From positions 52,471-116,470 of the forward strand of contig JAGFNQ010000296.1 of the NCBI GenBank assembly GCA_024364735.1: a stretch of 64,000 bases of DNA, written 5' to 3'. The notes beneath the pieces are model-generated. The model worked only from the letters and a program-made list of their open reading frames with translations. It did not search any database and was not told the origin of the DNA. How positions within the stretch are numbered: position 1 is the first letter of the stretch; each line of letters opens with the position of its first letter. The position numbers and the translations under genes were made by a program. This stretch comes from Boesenbergia rotunda. Taxonomy: Eukaryota; Streptophyta; Magnoliopsida; Zingiberales; Zingiberaceae. Shown here one piece after another: positions 10,885 through 21,720 of the stretch.

Positions 10885-12777
10885 ATGTGGTCACCAGAGT
10901 TCTGTAAAGAGATCAAAGAGGCATTGGTAGAGTTGAAATGTTGGTGTAAGGTGTTGGAACACCAACAAAAACAAAAAGCTCATTCATCTACTTACCAGCC
11001 ACCATTACAACAATTCCAGCAACCACAACAATTCCAGCAGCCACCACAGCAGTTTCAACCACAATTTCAGAATTTTCAGCAAGGGTTCAATTCAAATTTT
11101 CAACAGCCTTATTTGAATTTTCAGCAAACAAATCAGTTGTTTCAGCCACAATTTCAACAATGTCAGCAAGATTTCCAATTTCAAGGTCAGAATTTTTAGC
11201 AAGGCACTCAGAATTTTCAGCCCCAACTATTTCAGCAATTCAATCAACAATGTCAGCCCCAACTTCAGAATTTTCAGAACAATAATTTCCAGCAACATCA
11301 TCCTTGCTATCAACCCAATCTTCAGCAGTTTAATCAACCCATTCAACCATTTGAGCAGCCCCAACAGTTCCCATTTCAGAATTCACAGCCAATTCTTGGT
11401 CTTCAGCAGCCTTATGCTACATTTCAAGACCAACAAGATTTCCACACCAATCAAGGAGACTTTGAGAATCCTAATGAGAGTGAGGCTCAACAACAAAGGC
11501 TGGAGGAAATGTTTCAACAAGTTGTACAATATCATCAAAAGCAACAAAGGCTTCAAGACATCGAAAGAAACAGTGGACAAATTGCGAGTCAAATGAATTT
11601 ATCTATAGGTGTAGGGGATTGCACTGAGCCCCAGGGACCACCATCTACTGGTACATTAGAAGATTCAGCAGATGAACCAGAAAGTGTAGGGACTTGCATG
11701 GTAGAAGCAAGAACCCAAGGATCACCTATTCTAGTTGAGTGTCCACCAGAACCTGAACCTGAAGTGGAGCATATACTTGACCAGGAGGGAGCTATGGATA
11801 CATCTATTCTTGTAGAACCTCCAGGTATTTTTCAGCACGATCAGGTAAGTATTTCTCCTATTTCTTCTGAAGATTGCATAGAGGTGTTTCAAACTGATTT
11901 TATTGATTGTAAAAGATTTTTAGAGGCACCTAAAATTGATGTTGTTTGCTATGATGAATCCCTTGATACATCTTTTGTGGATATGGATTGTAAAAATTTT
12001 TTAGAAGTGCCCCAAATTGATGTTGTATGTTATGATGAATCTTTTGATACATCTTTTGTGGAGATGGATTTTAATTGTGAAAAAATTTTAGATGAGCCTG
12101 AAATTGATGTGGTTTATTATGATGAATCTCTTGCTATATCTTATGCTGAAGTTGAGTGTGAAAAACTCATGGAGGTACCCATGGTTGATTTTTTAGGTTG
12201 TGATGCATGTCTTGCTACATCTTATTTAGATATTAATTGTGAAAACTTCAATGAGGTGCCAATAATTGATTTTCTTGAATGTGCTGCATTTTTGGATTCT
12301 TTTTATGTAGAGATTGACGATATTACATTTCTTTCTTACCCTGCACGCTTGAGAGAGGTATTACATGGTTTTGCAGAGTCCCGAAGACTTCTGGAGTGGG
12401 TGCTCCATCTGAACAGACTCCAACCTCCTGGAAGAACTTTCAAAAAGCATCAAGAGGAAGGAGAAGGTCTTACTTTAACTCGAAGCACTCCATTCCTTCA
12501 ATGGATCTTGAACCTAAATCGCCTTCGGCCACCGGAGTATTTTTCTGTAAAGTTCAAGTGTGGGGGAGTCCTAACTCTCTCAGCTACCCAGACTCCTCCA
12601 CTACCACGATGGAGGCTACTTCTTGATAGACTCCAGCCGCCAGGAATAAAGGGGAGTTTGTTCCTTTACTTTCCTTTTCTTGTTTTTCTTTATGTTTATA
12701 CTTGCATGTTTGTTTACTTTTATACTTTGCATTCATGTTTTGCTTTCTCATTCTGCATTTTGTTTGGTCTTGAATAA
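10885..12777 (+). pseudogene. Element N ORF: Q-rich protein with ~27-residue repeats, one internal TAG
   Basis: One frame stays open for 630 codons except a single TAG at 11197-11199, where the local pattern (QNF-x-QGTQNF) suggests a former CAG. The start at 10885 lies 116 bases after the PBS. Residues 1-40 look helical. Residues ~40-200 are Gln/Phe/Pro-rich (FQQPQQF-like). A charged Gln-rich segment follows at ~200-240, then acidic sequence. Next come five repeats of about 27 residues of the form C-x-K-F-L-E-V-P-x-I-D-V-V-C-Y-D-E-S (about 11900-12320), then basic LQPPG-containing segments and a ~40-residue hydrophobic, aromatic tail that could span a membrane. No match to gag, pol or env is recognised. 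By position it would be gag or a gag replacement. The later part overlaps PPT-like DNA, so its C-terminus may not be functional. Confidence 0.65.
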
Positions 12778-14311
12778 ACCTTGTTTGACTTCTAGTTGTA
12801 TCTCCTTACATGTTCCTTTATTATGCTTTGAGAATCATAAAAGATAGTTAAGTCTGATTATTGAGTTTTGGTTTCCTTGGTATGCTTGGGAATATTAATT
12901 GCATTTAGTCATTTGTTGTGGTGATAGACTCTATCTTGTTGGATTAAACATGACATTTTATTGATCACCTAGTGAGGATATTGCCATGCCTATCCTTAAT
13001 CCTCTTATGTGTGATAGCATTTGTGATACCTGACACTCTAGAACTTGCTTTGATTCTTTTTGAAATTACATTAGCATAAGCTTACATGAATATGATAGAG
13101 GCAATCTTTCTTGTTGAACTCTTAGTTTTCCTCTACTTTGCTACTGTTACTAGTGAGCGTTTCACCTATTATCTTCATGTTTAATTGTCTTTCAGATCCT
13201 CTCATTATCACTAGATTATCACTGTCATATCTTTGTTATCTTATTCTTTCCTTGAGCATTCAATGAAAGCATGGGGTGATTGCATGATGAATACATTTTT
13301 ATTTGTCTATTATTAGCCTCTATTATTGTAAGTTTGAGATGTTATCATGCTTTGATACATATTTACTAGTTTTCGCGAGACGCTCAAATTTTAAGTGTGG
13401 GGGGGGGGGGAGACAAGTGTATATGGATGAATGCTTGTGTGAAAAAAAATCTCTCTTTGAAAAAAAAAGAAAAAGAAAATCTCTCTAAGAAAAAAAAGAG
13501 AGATAGAAAAAAAATAATAAAGATGCAAAAAAAATGAAAAAAAAGAGAGAGAAAAGAATGAAAAAAAATCTCTCTATGTGAATAAAAAAATCTTCAAGCA
13601 TTCGAGATTTTGTTAGTGATGATCAAAAAGGAATATTTTCTTGATGTGTACTCATTTGATATCTTTATTAGAGAATCTCAAGAGTGAAGTTGTTGATCCC
13701 TACATGCATTTTGAGAGATGTTGTAAATCGTTGATGTGTAGTGCATTGAGAATGTGAAAGGAGAATTATGAGTGTTGGAGGTTTGATTGAGTTATTTACT
13801 TTGGACTATTGTTTGATTGTATACATCATGTTAATTACCCCAATGCTCTCATTTTCTCTTTGATCCTCTCTCATGTTATCTTTGATCTCCTTTGTTATCT
13901 ACTTTGTTGTTCTCTTGTTAGCACTTGGTTTCATTATTATTCATTGAAAAGCCCTCTTGATTTGTGTATTTATGCTATAGTAGTGGAGAAGTAGAAGATA
14001 AGCAAGCATATGGTAGTGCAATGTCATGAATGTTTTGAGAGAACTCCACTTCCATATTTGTTATTTTGTGAGCATCAGTGCATATATCTATCTTGTGAGG
14101 TTTTTGTCATGCTTAGTTTATTCAAGTTGATGAAATTACCATGCTTTTGACTTATGTGAGATTTGGAACCATAAATACATGGATGCTTGAGACTTGATGA
14201 TCCTAAGTAACTTTCTTTTATTATTTCTTTAAGTATTGATAGGGGATGTAATGTTTGGGAGATATGTTGTTTTCTTTTAGTTTTGTTTACTTGCCCGAGA
14301 CGTGCAAGAAT
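12778..14311 (+). other. Element N internal 3' noncoding region, copy B
   Basis: No coding is seen. It matches 6797-8330 almost base for base, including an internal G-rich PPT-like run near 13395-13411 and an A-run/CTCTCT low-complexity stretch at about 13437-13600 that differs in run lengths from copy A. Confidence 0.75.
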
Positions 14312-14326
14312 AAGTGTGGGGGAGTT
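14312..14326 (+). other. Polypurine tract of element N (copy B)
   Basis: AAGTGTGGGGGAGTT sits directly before the LTR start at 14327. Confidence 0.85.
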
Positions 14327-15710
14327 TGATAGCCATCATTTTGTTGATTATTTCCAGCTCTAAAATCCATGTTTGATCCACATTTTATATGCTTAAGTTT
14401 GCAATTTTATTAGGTTTCATGTATTCCCTTCATTTTGGCTTTTAATTCAAATCGTTGTATATTTGGGATATTTTTGGCACTAAATTTGAATATCATTTTG
14501 TAGGCTTCAATTGATCATGGACCTAGATCAAATCGGGTCAGACTTGAGGCAGCATTGGATCAAGATCAAAGGGATCAAGCATCGGATTGATAGGAGCCGT
14601 CCATTCCAGAGAACGGCTAGATCTGAGCCATCGGTTAATTTCTGGTCGATCCGAGTCTAAGATAGAATCAATCATGACCAGAGATCAAGATCTGAAAATT
14701 TCAGCCAAATCAGAAGTGATCTGACCGTTGAATCGAGCTCAAGATGTTCTAGACCATCCATTCAAGAAAAGGGAAGATCTGGACCATTCGCCACTGATCT
14801 GGTTAATCCGAGCTGGGGACTGGTAGATCAGGACCATTGATTGGGATCTGTGAAGTTTGGTTCAGATCTGAAGAGATCCGACCGTTGGATGAAGCCGAAT
14901 CAATCTCAGCCATCCGTTGCTAATGAGTTGTGAGTTCTGGGCTGAGCTGGGTTAACTGCAGTTTGGGCTGGCTGAACCAAGGCTAACTGAACCCAACTGT
15001 TGACCGAACCCAAGCTAGGACTGAACCCAAGAGCTGGATTGGACTGAATCAAGTGAACTGACTGGACTGAACCATTGATTGAACTCAATTGGCAGGGCTG
15101 GACTGAGCTGGATGGACTGGCTGAACCAAAAGGCTGAACCAAAAGGACTGAACTGAAGCCGAGCCAAATGCTGGAATCCAACTGAAGCTAGCTGAATGAA
15201 TCCAAACCGCTGAGCTGAACTCAAGCTGCTGGACCGAATTCAGGCTTGACCGAACCAAGCCACTGAGCCAAACAAAAGGGAAAAACGCAGCTAGGGCACA
15301 CATCCTCTCGGCACTTCATCTTCTCCACCACAGGCGAGAGCGATCGGGGAGAGGCAGTTGAGACAAGGGGGTTCCTGTCTCAACTCATCTCCACCTTCAC
15401 CGCCGGCGATCCACATCCACCTTCATCGTCGCCGGCCGGTATCCACATCCACCTCTTCTCTTTCGGGGTTCGGAGAGAAGAGAGTAAAGGTTCTCTTTCG
15501 GGGTTCGGAGAGACGCCATCCATCTTCCTTCACCGCACGCCACCGGACGAAGCTAGGGCTCTGGGGGTTCCGAACCCTAGTCGACTTCACCGCCGGAGCT
15601 TCGATCAACCGAGTTTGTGGGGTTCCCGACTCGTTGATCCGATCAACTCCATCTGCTTTCCATCACCATCGCCGACGACCACAGCTAGGTTTCAGGGGTT
15701 CCGAACCCTA
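14327..15710 (+). repeat. Second LTR of element N, left part (split by C1)
   Basis: It matches 8346 onward and stops at GAACCCTA, where C1 begins. The remaining 1020 bp resume at 25086 after the duplicated CCCTA (25081-25085). Together they reconstruct a 2404-bp LTR. Confidence 0.92.
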
Positions 15711-16429
15711 TGTAACGCCCGCTTTTTTTTTTCATAAAGCGGCGTTACGTTAACATACTTAGGGCATGTAGACATCATAATGCAGCGGAAACCTTTAAAC
15801 TTACACCTACATGCACTTACTACCATTCCTAGCATCATAACATGGGAACTTAGCATATTAACTTTATACTTAGCATCATATCATACTTAGCATCATATCA
15901 TATTTTAGCATCATGTCATACTTAGCATCATATCATACTTTAGCATCATGTCATAGAGTCACATTCAAGTACTTAATAGTAAAGGTAAAGTTCTAGCATA
16001 AGACAAGCAAACATATGGTCTCTTGGCCAAGTCACTATCACACACATGCTTTAAGGCCCTCCTGCTGCTTCCTTATTGTCCCCTTGCGTGATCTGCGGTA
16101 TAAGGAAATAAGACTATAAGCACACAGGCTTAGTAAGACTCTTTCCTACTCACTAAAACCATTCATCATTTAATCATGAGCACATAAGACATTAACATAC
16201 TTAGTGCTTTACTTAGAACATAAACCTTTTCATCACTTAGCATACATTCGTCATGACATGAACATAACTTAATCACATTCGTAGCTTGGCATGAACATAA
16301 CCATAACAGCATCCATGGCATGGCATAATACTTGGCATAGACATGAACATCGTAACCATTCATAGCATGGCATAATACTTGGCATAACCATAGACATAAT
16401 AAACATAACCTCATAAACATTCTTACCAT

Positions 16430-16840
16430 GAACCTAAATAAAATCATGGTATTCTAACTTAGCACAACATAATTAAATCATGGCATCATTACTAGCATGA
16501 ACATAAATAAAATCATGGCATCCTAACTTAGCTTAAACATAATTAAATCATGACATCCTAACTAGCATAAACATAAGTAAATCATGACATCCTAAACTAG
16601 CATAAATATAAATAAATCATGGCATCCTAAACTAGCATAGACATAAATAAATCATGGCATCCTAAACTAGCATAAACATAAATAAATCATGACATCCTAA
16701 CTAGCATAAACATACATAAAATCATGGCATTTTAACTTAACATAAACATAAATAAACCATGGCATTCTAACTTAGCATAAACACAATTAAATCATAACAT
16801 CATATATTAGCATAAACATACATAAAATCATTTGCATAAA
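16430..16840. repeat. ~35-bp degenerate tandem array in the C1 LTR
   Basis: Units combine AAATCATGGCATCCTAA with CTAGCATAAACATAAAT, repeated about ten times with drift. The partner LTR carries the same array at about 22440-22850. Confidence 0.8.
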
Positions 16841-17004
16841 CATACTTTGCATAAACTTACTTTGCATAGTATTCTTATCATAAATATAATGCATAACATG
16901 GATGGATGCATGTGGCAATTGCATATATATATATATAAGATGCTTAATCTTTAAAAACATGCTTTTAAATACTTTAACATAATCATATCATTCATTGGGC
17001 CCTG

Positions 17005-17210
17005 GCTTGTACCACATTCATTCATCATATGCGCGCATCCCTAAGTAAATACGAGGTAGCTAATCTCGACCTACTAGGGTAAGGACAGCTTCATCGGTAG
17101 TCCCGAACCGTAAGGACAGCTTCATCGGTAGTCCCGAACCGTGGACAGCTTCATCGGTAGTCCAGAACCGTGGACCTTACTTAGGTCCGGTACAAGCCCA
17201 TAAAATAAAA
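17005..17210. repeat. Inverted 10-mer flanking three ~30-bp repeats (C1 3' LTR)
   Basis: GGCTTGTACC lies near 17005 and its reverse complement GGTACAAGCC near 17199. Between them are three copies of a unit containing GGACAGCTTCATCGGTAGTC (about 17091-17175). The 5' LTR has the same at about 23005-23210. Confidence 0.8.
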
Positions 17211-19059
17211 TAAAATGCTTTCTCATTCATCATCATTCATAGCATATTCATTCATTCATCATACTTAACATCATCGTTATGCCTTAAAGGCATCATCATT
17301 CATAGCATATTCATTCATTCATCATACTTAAACTTCATTCATCATTTTCATTCTTAGACATGGCATATGTACACATCATTCATAAAGCATGGCATACATA
17401 CAAATTATTCATATAACATGGCATACATACATATCATTCATAAGACATGGCATACATACATATCATTCATAAATCATGGCACATGTCTAAACATTTTATG
17501 ACCTAACATATATTTCATGACATATAAACTAAGGGTTTGGTTAACATAGAATTCTTCCACCTTACTTAACATACATCTTAATAACCTATACCCAAGCATC
17601 TTGGTAGGTTTAACCCAACCCTAGCCCTAGGTTAGGTCCTTGGCCGAAAGCCCCAAGGAAACCCTAGGTCCATGAAACTTCATCTAACTTCCCAAACAAC
17701 ATCTCCTACATTCATACTAGGCCATAGGAAATATTTGAGTTCATACTTAAGATCAACCCCTAATCCTTTAACCCTATTCTTGCTCTTGGCCGAAACTTCA
17801 AGGCCATGGGGGCATGGAGAAATTCCATTAAAACCCCAAATCAATTGCTCAAACACCAACCATACCTTACCATAGGGCCATTGGGGCCCTTACTTGAAAT
17901 AAGTCCTAACTTTCCACCCTATTAGGGTACTTGGCCGAAACCTATAGGGTCTCTAGGCCATGTGAAACATTCACATAAACACCCTCCATCTCCCTTATAT
18001 CATGACAAAACATAAAACATATACTTGAAGTTTTAAACCCCACCCTACACATGGGTTCTTGATGTTGGCCGAAACCCTAGGGTATCCTAGGGTACCCCAA
18101 AAATTCCCAAAAATTATATTTAATCTCTAAACATCATGAGAGAACATTAAACAACATTATCAAGATTTTTGGCATAATTATAGACCTTAAAATCATGGTG
18201 GCCGAAACCCACAACCCTAAGGTTCTTGGTTTTCTTTTCTTTCAACATCAAATCCAAAAACTAACCAATATATCATGCTAAAAATCATGGAAATCATAAG
18301 GAACTATTATACCACAGGTGAGGGAGTCTTACCTTGGTTGATCTTGATTTTTAAACCTTAAAAGAGAGAAGGATGGAAATCTTGTTGCCTCTTGACCACC
18401 CTTAGCCCTTGTACTCTTGTGGAGACCTTAGATCTTGGAGATGAAGCCTTGGTGGAAGTTTTTCCAAGGGAGAACTCCTCCTTGGAGTTTCGGCTAGAAT
18501 GAGGAGGGAGGAGGGGAGCAAATGCAATTGATGGAAGGAAGAAAGAAACTCCCAAACCCCCCTCTTTATCACCCATTAAGGAGGTAAATGAAGAGTCTCT
18601 CCATGACCCTTCATCTTCTTCTAAGCCTTAACCAATCTCCATTTCATTCCCTTATAACATTCCCTTGCTAGATGAGTTGGTTAAAGCATACATGGTTGTA
18701 CAAGAGGTCCAAGGTTCAATCCTTGGCCTATGCACCTTATTTTTATTTTATTTTTCCTTTTTATTTTCTATTATTTTCCCAAAATTCCGAAAATTCTTTA
18801 AAAATTCCCCCATAATTATGTTAATATTTCTCATTAAAATTCCTTTATATTTCTATAAATTTTTACCTAAAATCTACCAATAATTATGGTACTAAAAAGC
18901 CCATATAAGGCCCATTAGTGCCCTTTTTCCCAATTTAAATGAGAAAACATGGATTTTCTAGGCCAAAGTTCGCATTAATATTTCTAGGTCCCTTGGAAAA
19001 TTATCTAGACATGCTTAATATTTTAAGAAAATATTAAGAGAATTTTTCGGGTCGTTACA

Positions 19060-19071
19060 ATCCCCCATACC
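19060..19071 (-). other. Polypurine tract of C1
   Basis: The minus strand reads GGTATGGGGGAT immediately before the 3' LTR, as in C2 (59079-59090). Confidence 0.8.
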
Positions 19072-19093
19072 TCGTGAAAGTTCGTCCTCGAAC

Positions 19094-19978
19094 TTAGAAT
19101 AACTCCGGGTACTTGCGCCTCATCTCGTCCTCGCGTTCCCAGGTAGCTTCCTCGAACCGTTGACTTTGCCATAGGACCTTGACTAAGGGTACCTCCTTAC
19201 TCCTCAGCTTCTTGACCTCCCTATCCAAAATCTGGATGGGTCTGCTCTCATAACTTAGGTCCTCTTGTACCTGCACTGTCTGCGGCTCGATCACTTGGTC
19301 CATATTTGGGATACACTTTTTAAGCAGGGACACATGGAATACATTATGGATAGCTGACATCTCTGGAGGTAGCTCTAACTCATATGCCACTTTACCGACT
19401 CTTTTCAGAATCAGGTATGGCCCCACATAGCGCGGACTTAATTTTCCTTTCCTCCCAAATCTTGTCACCCCCTTCATAGGGGCCACTTTGAGAAACACCA
19501 AATCTCCAACATTAAATTCCAGTGGTCTACGTCGGACATCGGCATAACTCTTCTGCCGGCTCTGAGCAGTTTCTATCCGTTGTCGAATATTCTGTATAGC
19601 TCGGGTGGTGCTGTCAATGACATCCGTCGTGAGCCCCATTTCCTTCTTTTCACCACCCTCGTACCAACAGATCGGAGACCTACATCTCCTCCCATACAAG
19701 GCTTCATAAGGTGCCATTCCAATAGTAGCTTGGTAGCTATTGTTGTAAGCAAATTCCGCCAAGCATAGATATCGACACCAACTTCCCTTGAAATCCAGGG
19801 CACAAGCTCTCAACATATCTTCTAGTATTTGATTCACCCGTTCCGTTTGCCCGTCAGTCTGAGGGTGAAAGGCGGTGCTAAATCGCAATTTAGTGCCGAG
19901 AGACTTCTGAATACCCTCCCAAAAATGCGAAGTAAAGCGACCATCCCTATCTGAGATGATGGTCTTGGGAATCTCCAT
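19094..19978 (-). pseudogene. C1 integrase, C-terminal part with chromodomain
   Basis: A 294-codon open frame encodes the C-terminal three fifths of a chromovirus integrase: IISDRDG with the second catalytic Asp (residue 11), the catalytic Glu in GQTERVNQ (residue ~47), an intact GPY/F module (RYVGPYLILKRVGKVAY), and a C-terminal chromodomain of about 48 residues that normally directs insertion to particular chromatin. The zinc-binding HHCC domain and the first catalytic Asp are absent. Upstream of IPKTIISD there is a one-base insertion relative to C2, then only about 40 bp of matching sequence before the homology ends near 20017. The Met start is fortuitous. This copy cannot encode an active integrase. 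Confidence 0.88.
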
Positions 19979-20643
19979 GAAGCCTAATTACTTTCTTAAC
20001 ATATAATTGAGCTAGTATCCTTAATTGCTCTATGCTGTAATTATATGCATATATCATAATTATATAGTTATTATAATTAGGACACTACCCCATGCGTATC
20101 ATTTTAGGTTATGCCATATGACTTATACCTTTGATTATATTAGTATTAGTATAATGGAACTAATACTATACGCTAACCTAGGTGAGAGTGTTATGATCTT
20201 ATGCATGTAGGCTATCATATAAATCCCCTACATGAGACTATACTATAGGTTATACATAATATCATAAATTATAGTTATTTATCATATACATTATAGGTAT
20301 AATACCTGTAATTTGCTTATGGAATAATATGTATAGGTGACAACTTATAGGTTGAGATGATACATGTCAACCTGTATGTAGGCTCATAATAAAACCTATA
20401 TGATAGGTGAATTATGACAATACTTATATGATAAGGATTTGGTATGGTTATATTGATAATAATCTTATATTAGTACATGCCCTCATATTATCATCATTCG
20501 CTTCATATAATTTGATACCATTGCGTGATATGATAGGTCCCTTATTGTTAATATCAGGTTCATGGACATAAAATTGAAACACACACTCGACAACTTGCAT
20601 TAGTACTAACTTAAACCTTATTGGTTCACAAAACTAACCGAAC
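19979..20643 (-). other. AT-rich spacer of C1 between ORF1 and integrase
   Basis: No gene is seen. The first ~40 bp still match integrase sequence in C2, then an AT-rich stretch with many ATATAT/TTATAA words replaces the N-terminal half of integrase. It does not match the shorter ORF1-integrase spacer of C2 (57354-57493). Confidence 0.6.
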
Positions 20644-21342
20644 TCAATGAAATAGATGGGCTGCCATCATGCCCATAACAAAGAACATCATGGCAGTCAC
20701 TGCCACTCCTTCATTCATCTCTCCCTGGCCTACCTCAGGGTCTTCCACCGTCTCCATCGGCTCCTCTTCCTCTATCTCGGGAACCTCCTCAGCCACTTCA
20801 GGGTCTTCCCCAAACATCCCGGGGTCCTCCTCAAACATTTCGAGCATCTCGGGGTCTTCTTCAAACACCTCGAGATCGTCCTCGCTCATCGGGTCTTCCT
20901 CAAATATCTCGAGCATCTCAGGATCCTCTTCGAATGGCTCGGGATCTTCCTCGTATATCTCAGGATCCTCTTCGGACGGCTCGGAATCCTCTTCCTACAT
21001 CTCCGGGTCCTCTTCCAACATCTCCTGATCCTCCTCCGAGTCCCCCAGGTCTTCCGGGAACTCATGGCGAAGAAGTTGCTTGCATAATTCCGTGTAGGAG
21101 AGACGACATCCGTACTGGCCCCAGATCTGATGAGCAACCTCTCTCGCCTGATTGGGCAATGAGCGAAGTAGAGCTCCGATCCTGTGATCATCCACGACTG
21201 GAAACCCTTCCTGCTCCAGTTTCCAGAATAACCGATCCAAGAACCCCATGTTGCCTTGAATTCCAAGGGTCGGACTGTACTCAACTTCCTCTATCCGCGC
21301 CATCAGCTCGCGGCACCTCTCAGTGTAATTCTCATGCAACAT
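20644..21342 (-). pseudogene. C1 ORF1: acidic-repeat, tail-anchored-like protein (one stop)
   Basis: Starting at 21342 (MLHENYTERCRELM), the frame stays open to 20644 apart from one TAG at 20995-20997, where C2 has TAC. The N-terminal ~100 residues match C2 ORF1 closely (FLDRLFWKLEQEG, ALLRSLPN, QIWGQYGCRLSYTELC). Acidic EEDPE-type repeats follow, then a hydrophobic end VAVTAMMFFVMGMMAAHLF. The start follows directly on a splice-acceptor-like TTCCAG. No known family is recognised. The single stop suggests inactivation after, or tolerated at, the last transposition. Confidence 0.75.
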
Positions 21343-21655
21343 CTGGAATTGGAAAAAAATGACATAGTTAGTACCCAACCAACCAAGCCAGTACAAAACC
21401 ATTTCTTTTTTTCAATTCACAAATATATACAGAGAAGAACACACACACAATCGGTTTCGTCTAACCTAGTGATTAAGATATGAAACCACTTTCCTACCCC
21501 ATATTAAATTCTAAATATTAATTCCTAAAATAAGATAAAGTATCATTCGTCGTTACATATCGTAACGTACTTTTCATTATAAATACCGTTCATACTTGTA
21601 TATCTTAAAATCATAAAACATCTCAATACTATTAGATATGTAAAGAGGTACTTAC
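21343..21655 (-). other. Predicted intron before C1 ORF1
   Basis: On the minus strand the donor-like CCAA|GTAAGTAC at 21655 and the acceptor-like T-rich AATTCCAG ending at 21343 enclose 313 bp, with the ORF1 ATG directly after the acceptor. C2 conserves both sites (56350-56666). This is a prediction from sequence only. Confidence 0.45.
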
Positions 21656-21705
21656 TTGGAAGCGGCAGGAAGCGGGCTTGATGTGTGTGTAGTGAGATGG
21701 TTACT

Positions 21706-21717
21706 GCTCTGATACCA
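21706..21717 (-). other. Primer-binding site, initiator tRNA-Met (C1)
   Basis: The minus strand reads TGGTATCAGAGC three bases inside the 5' LTR boundary at 21721. Confidence 0.92.
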
Positions 21718-21720
21718 ACC

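Larger units (their letters stand above)
15711..19059 (-). repeat. 3' LTR of C1 (3349 bp)
   Basis: It runs from TGTAACGCCCGC to GGGTCGTTACA (plus-strand reading). It contains a ~35-bp tandem array (about 16430-16840, words such as AAATCATGGCATCCTAA), the inverted pair GGCTTGTACC/GGTACAAGCC flanking three ~30-bp repeats (17005-17210), and donor-like and acceptor-like signals on the minus strand. Confidence 0.93.

Noticed and set aside
20656..21087. Plus-strand 143-residue His/Leu-rich ORF and Ser/Gly repeat ORF opposite C1 ORF1
   Set aside because: Shadows of the 21-bp acidic repeat of ORF1 on the other strand; the minus-strand frame is the one conserved in C2.
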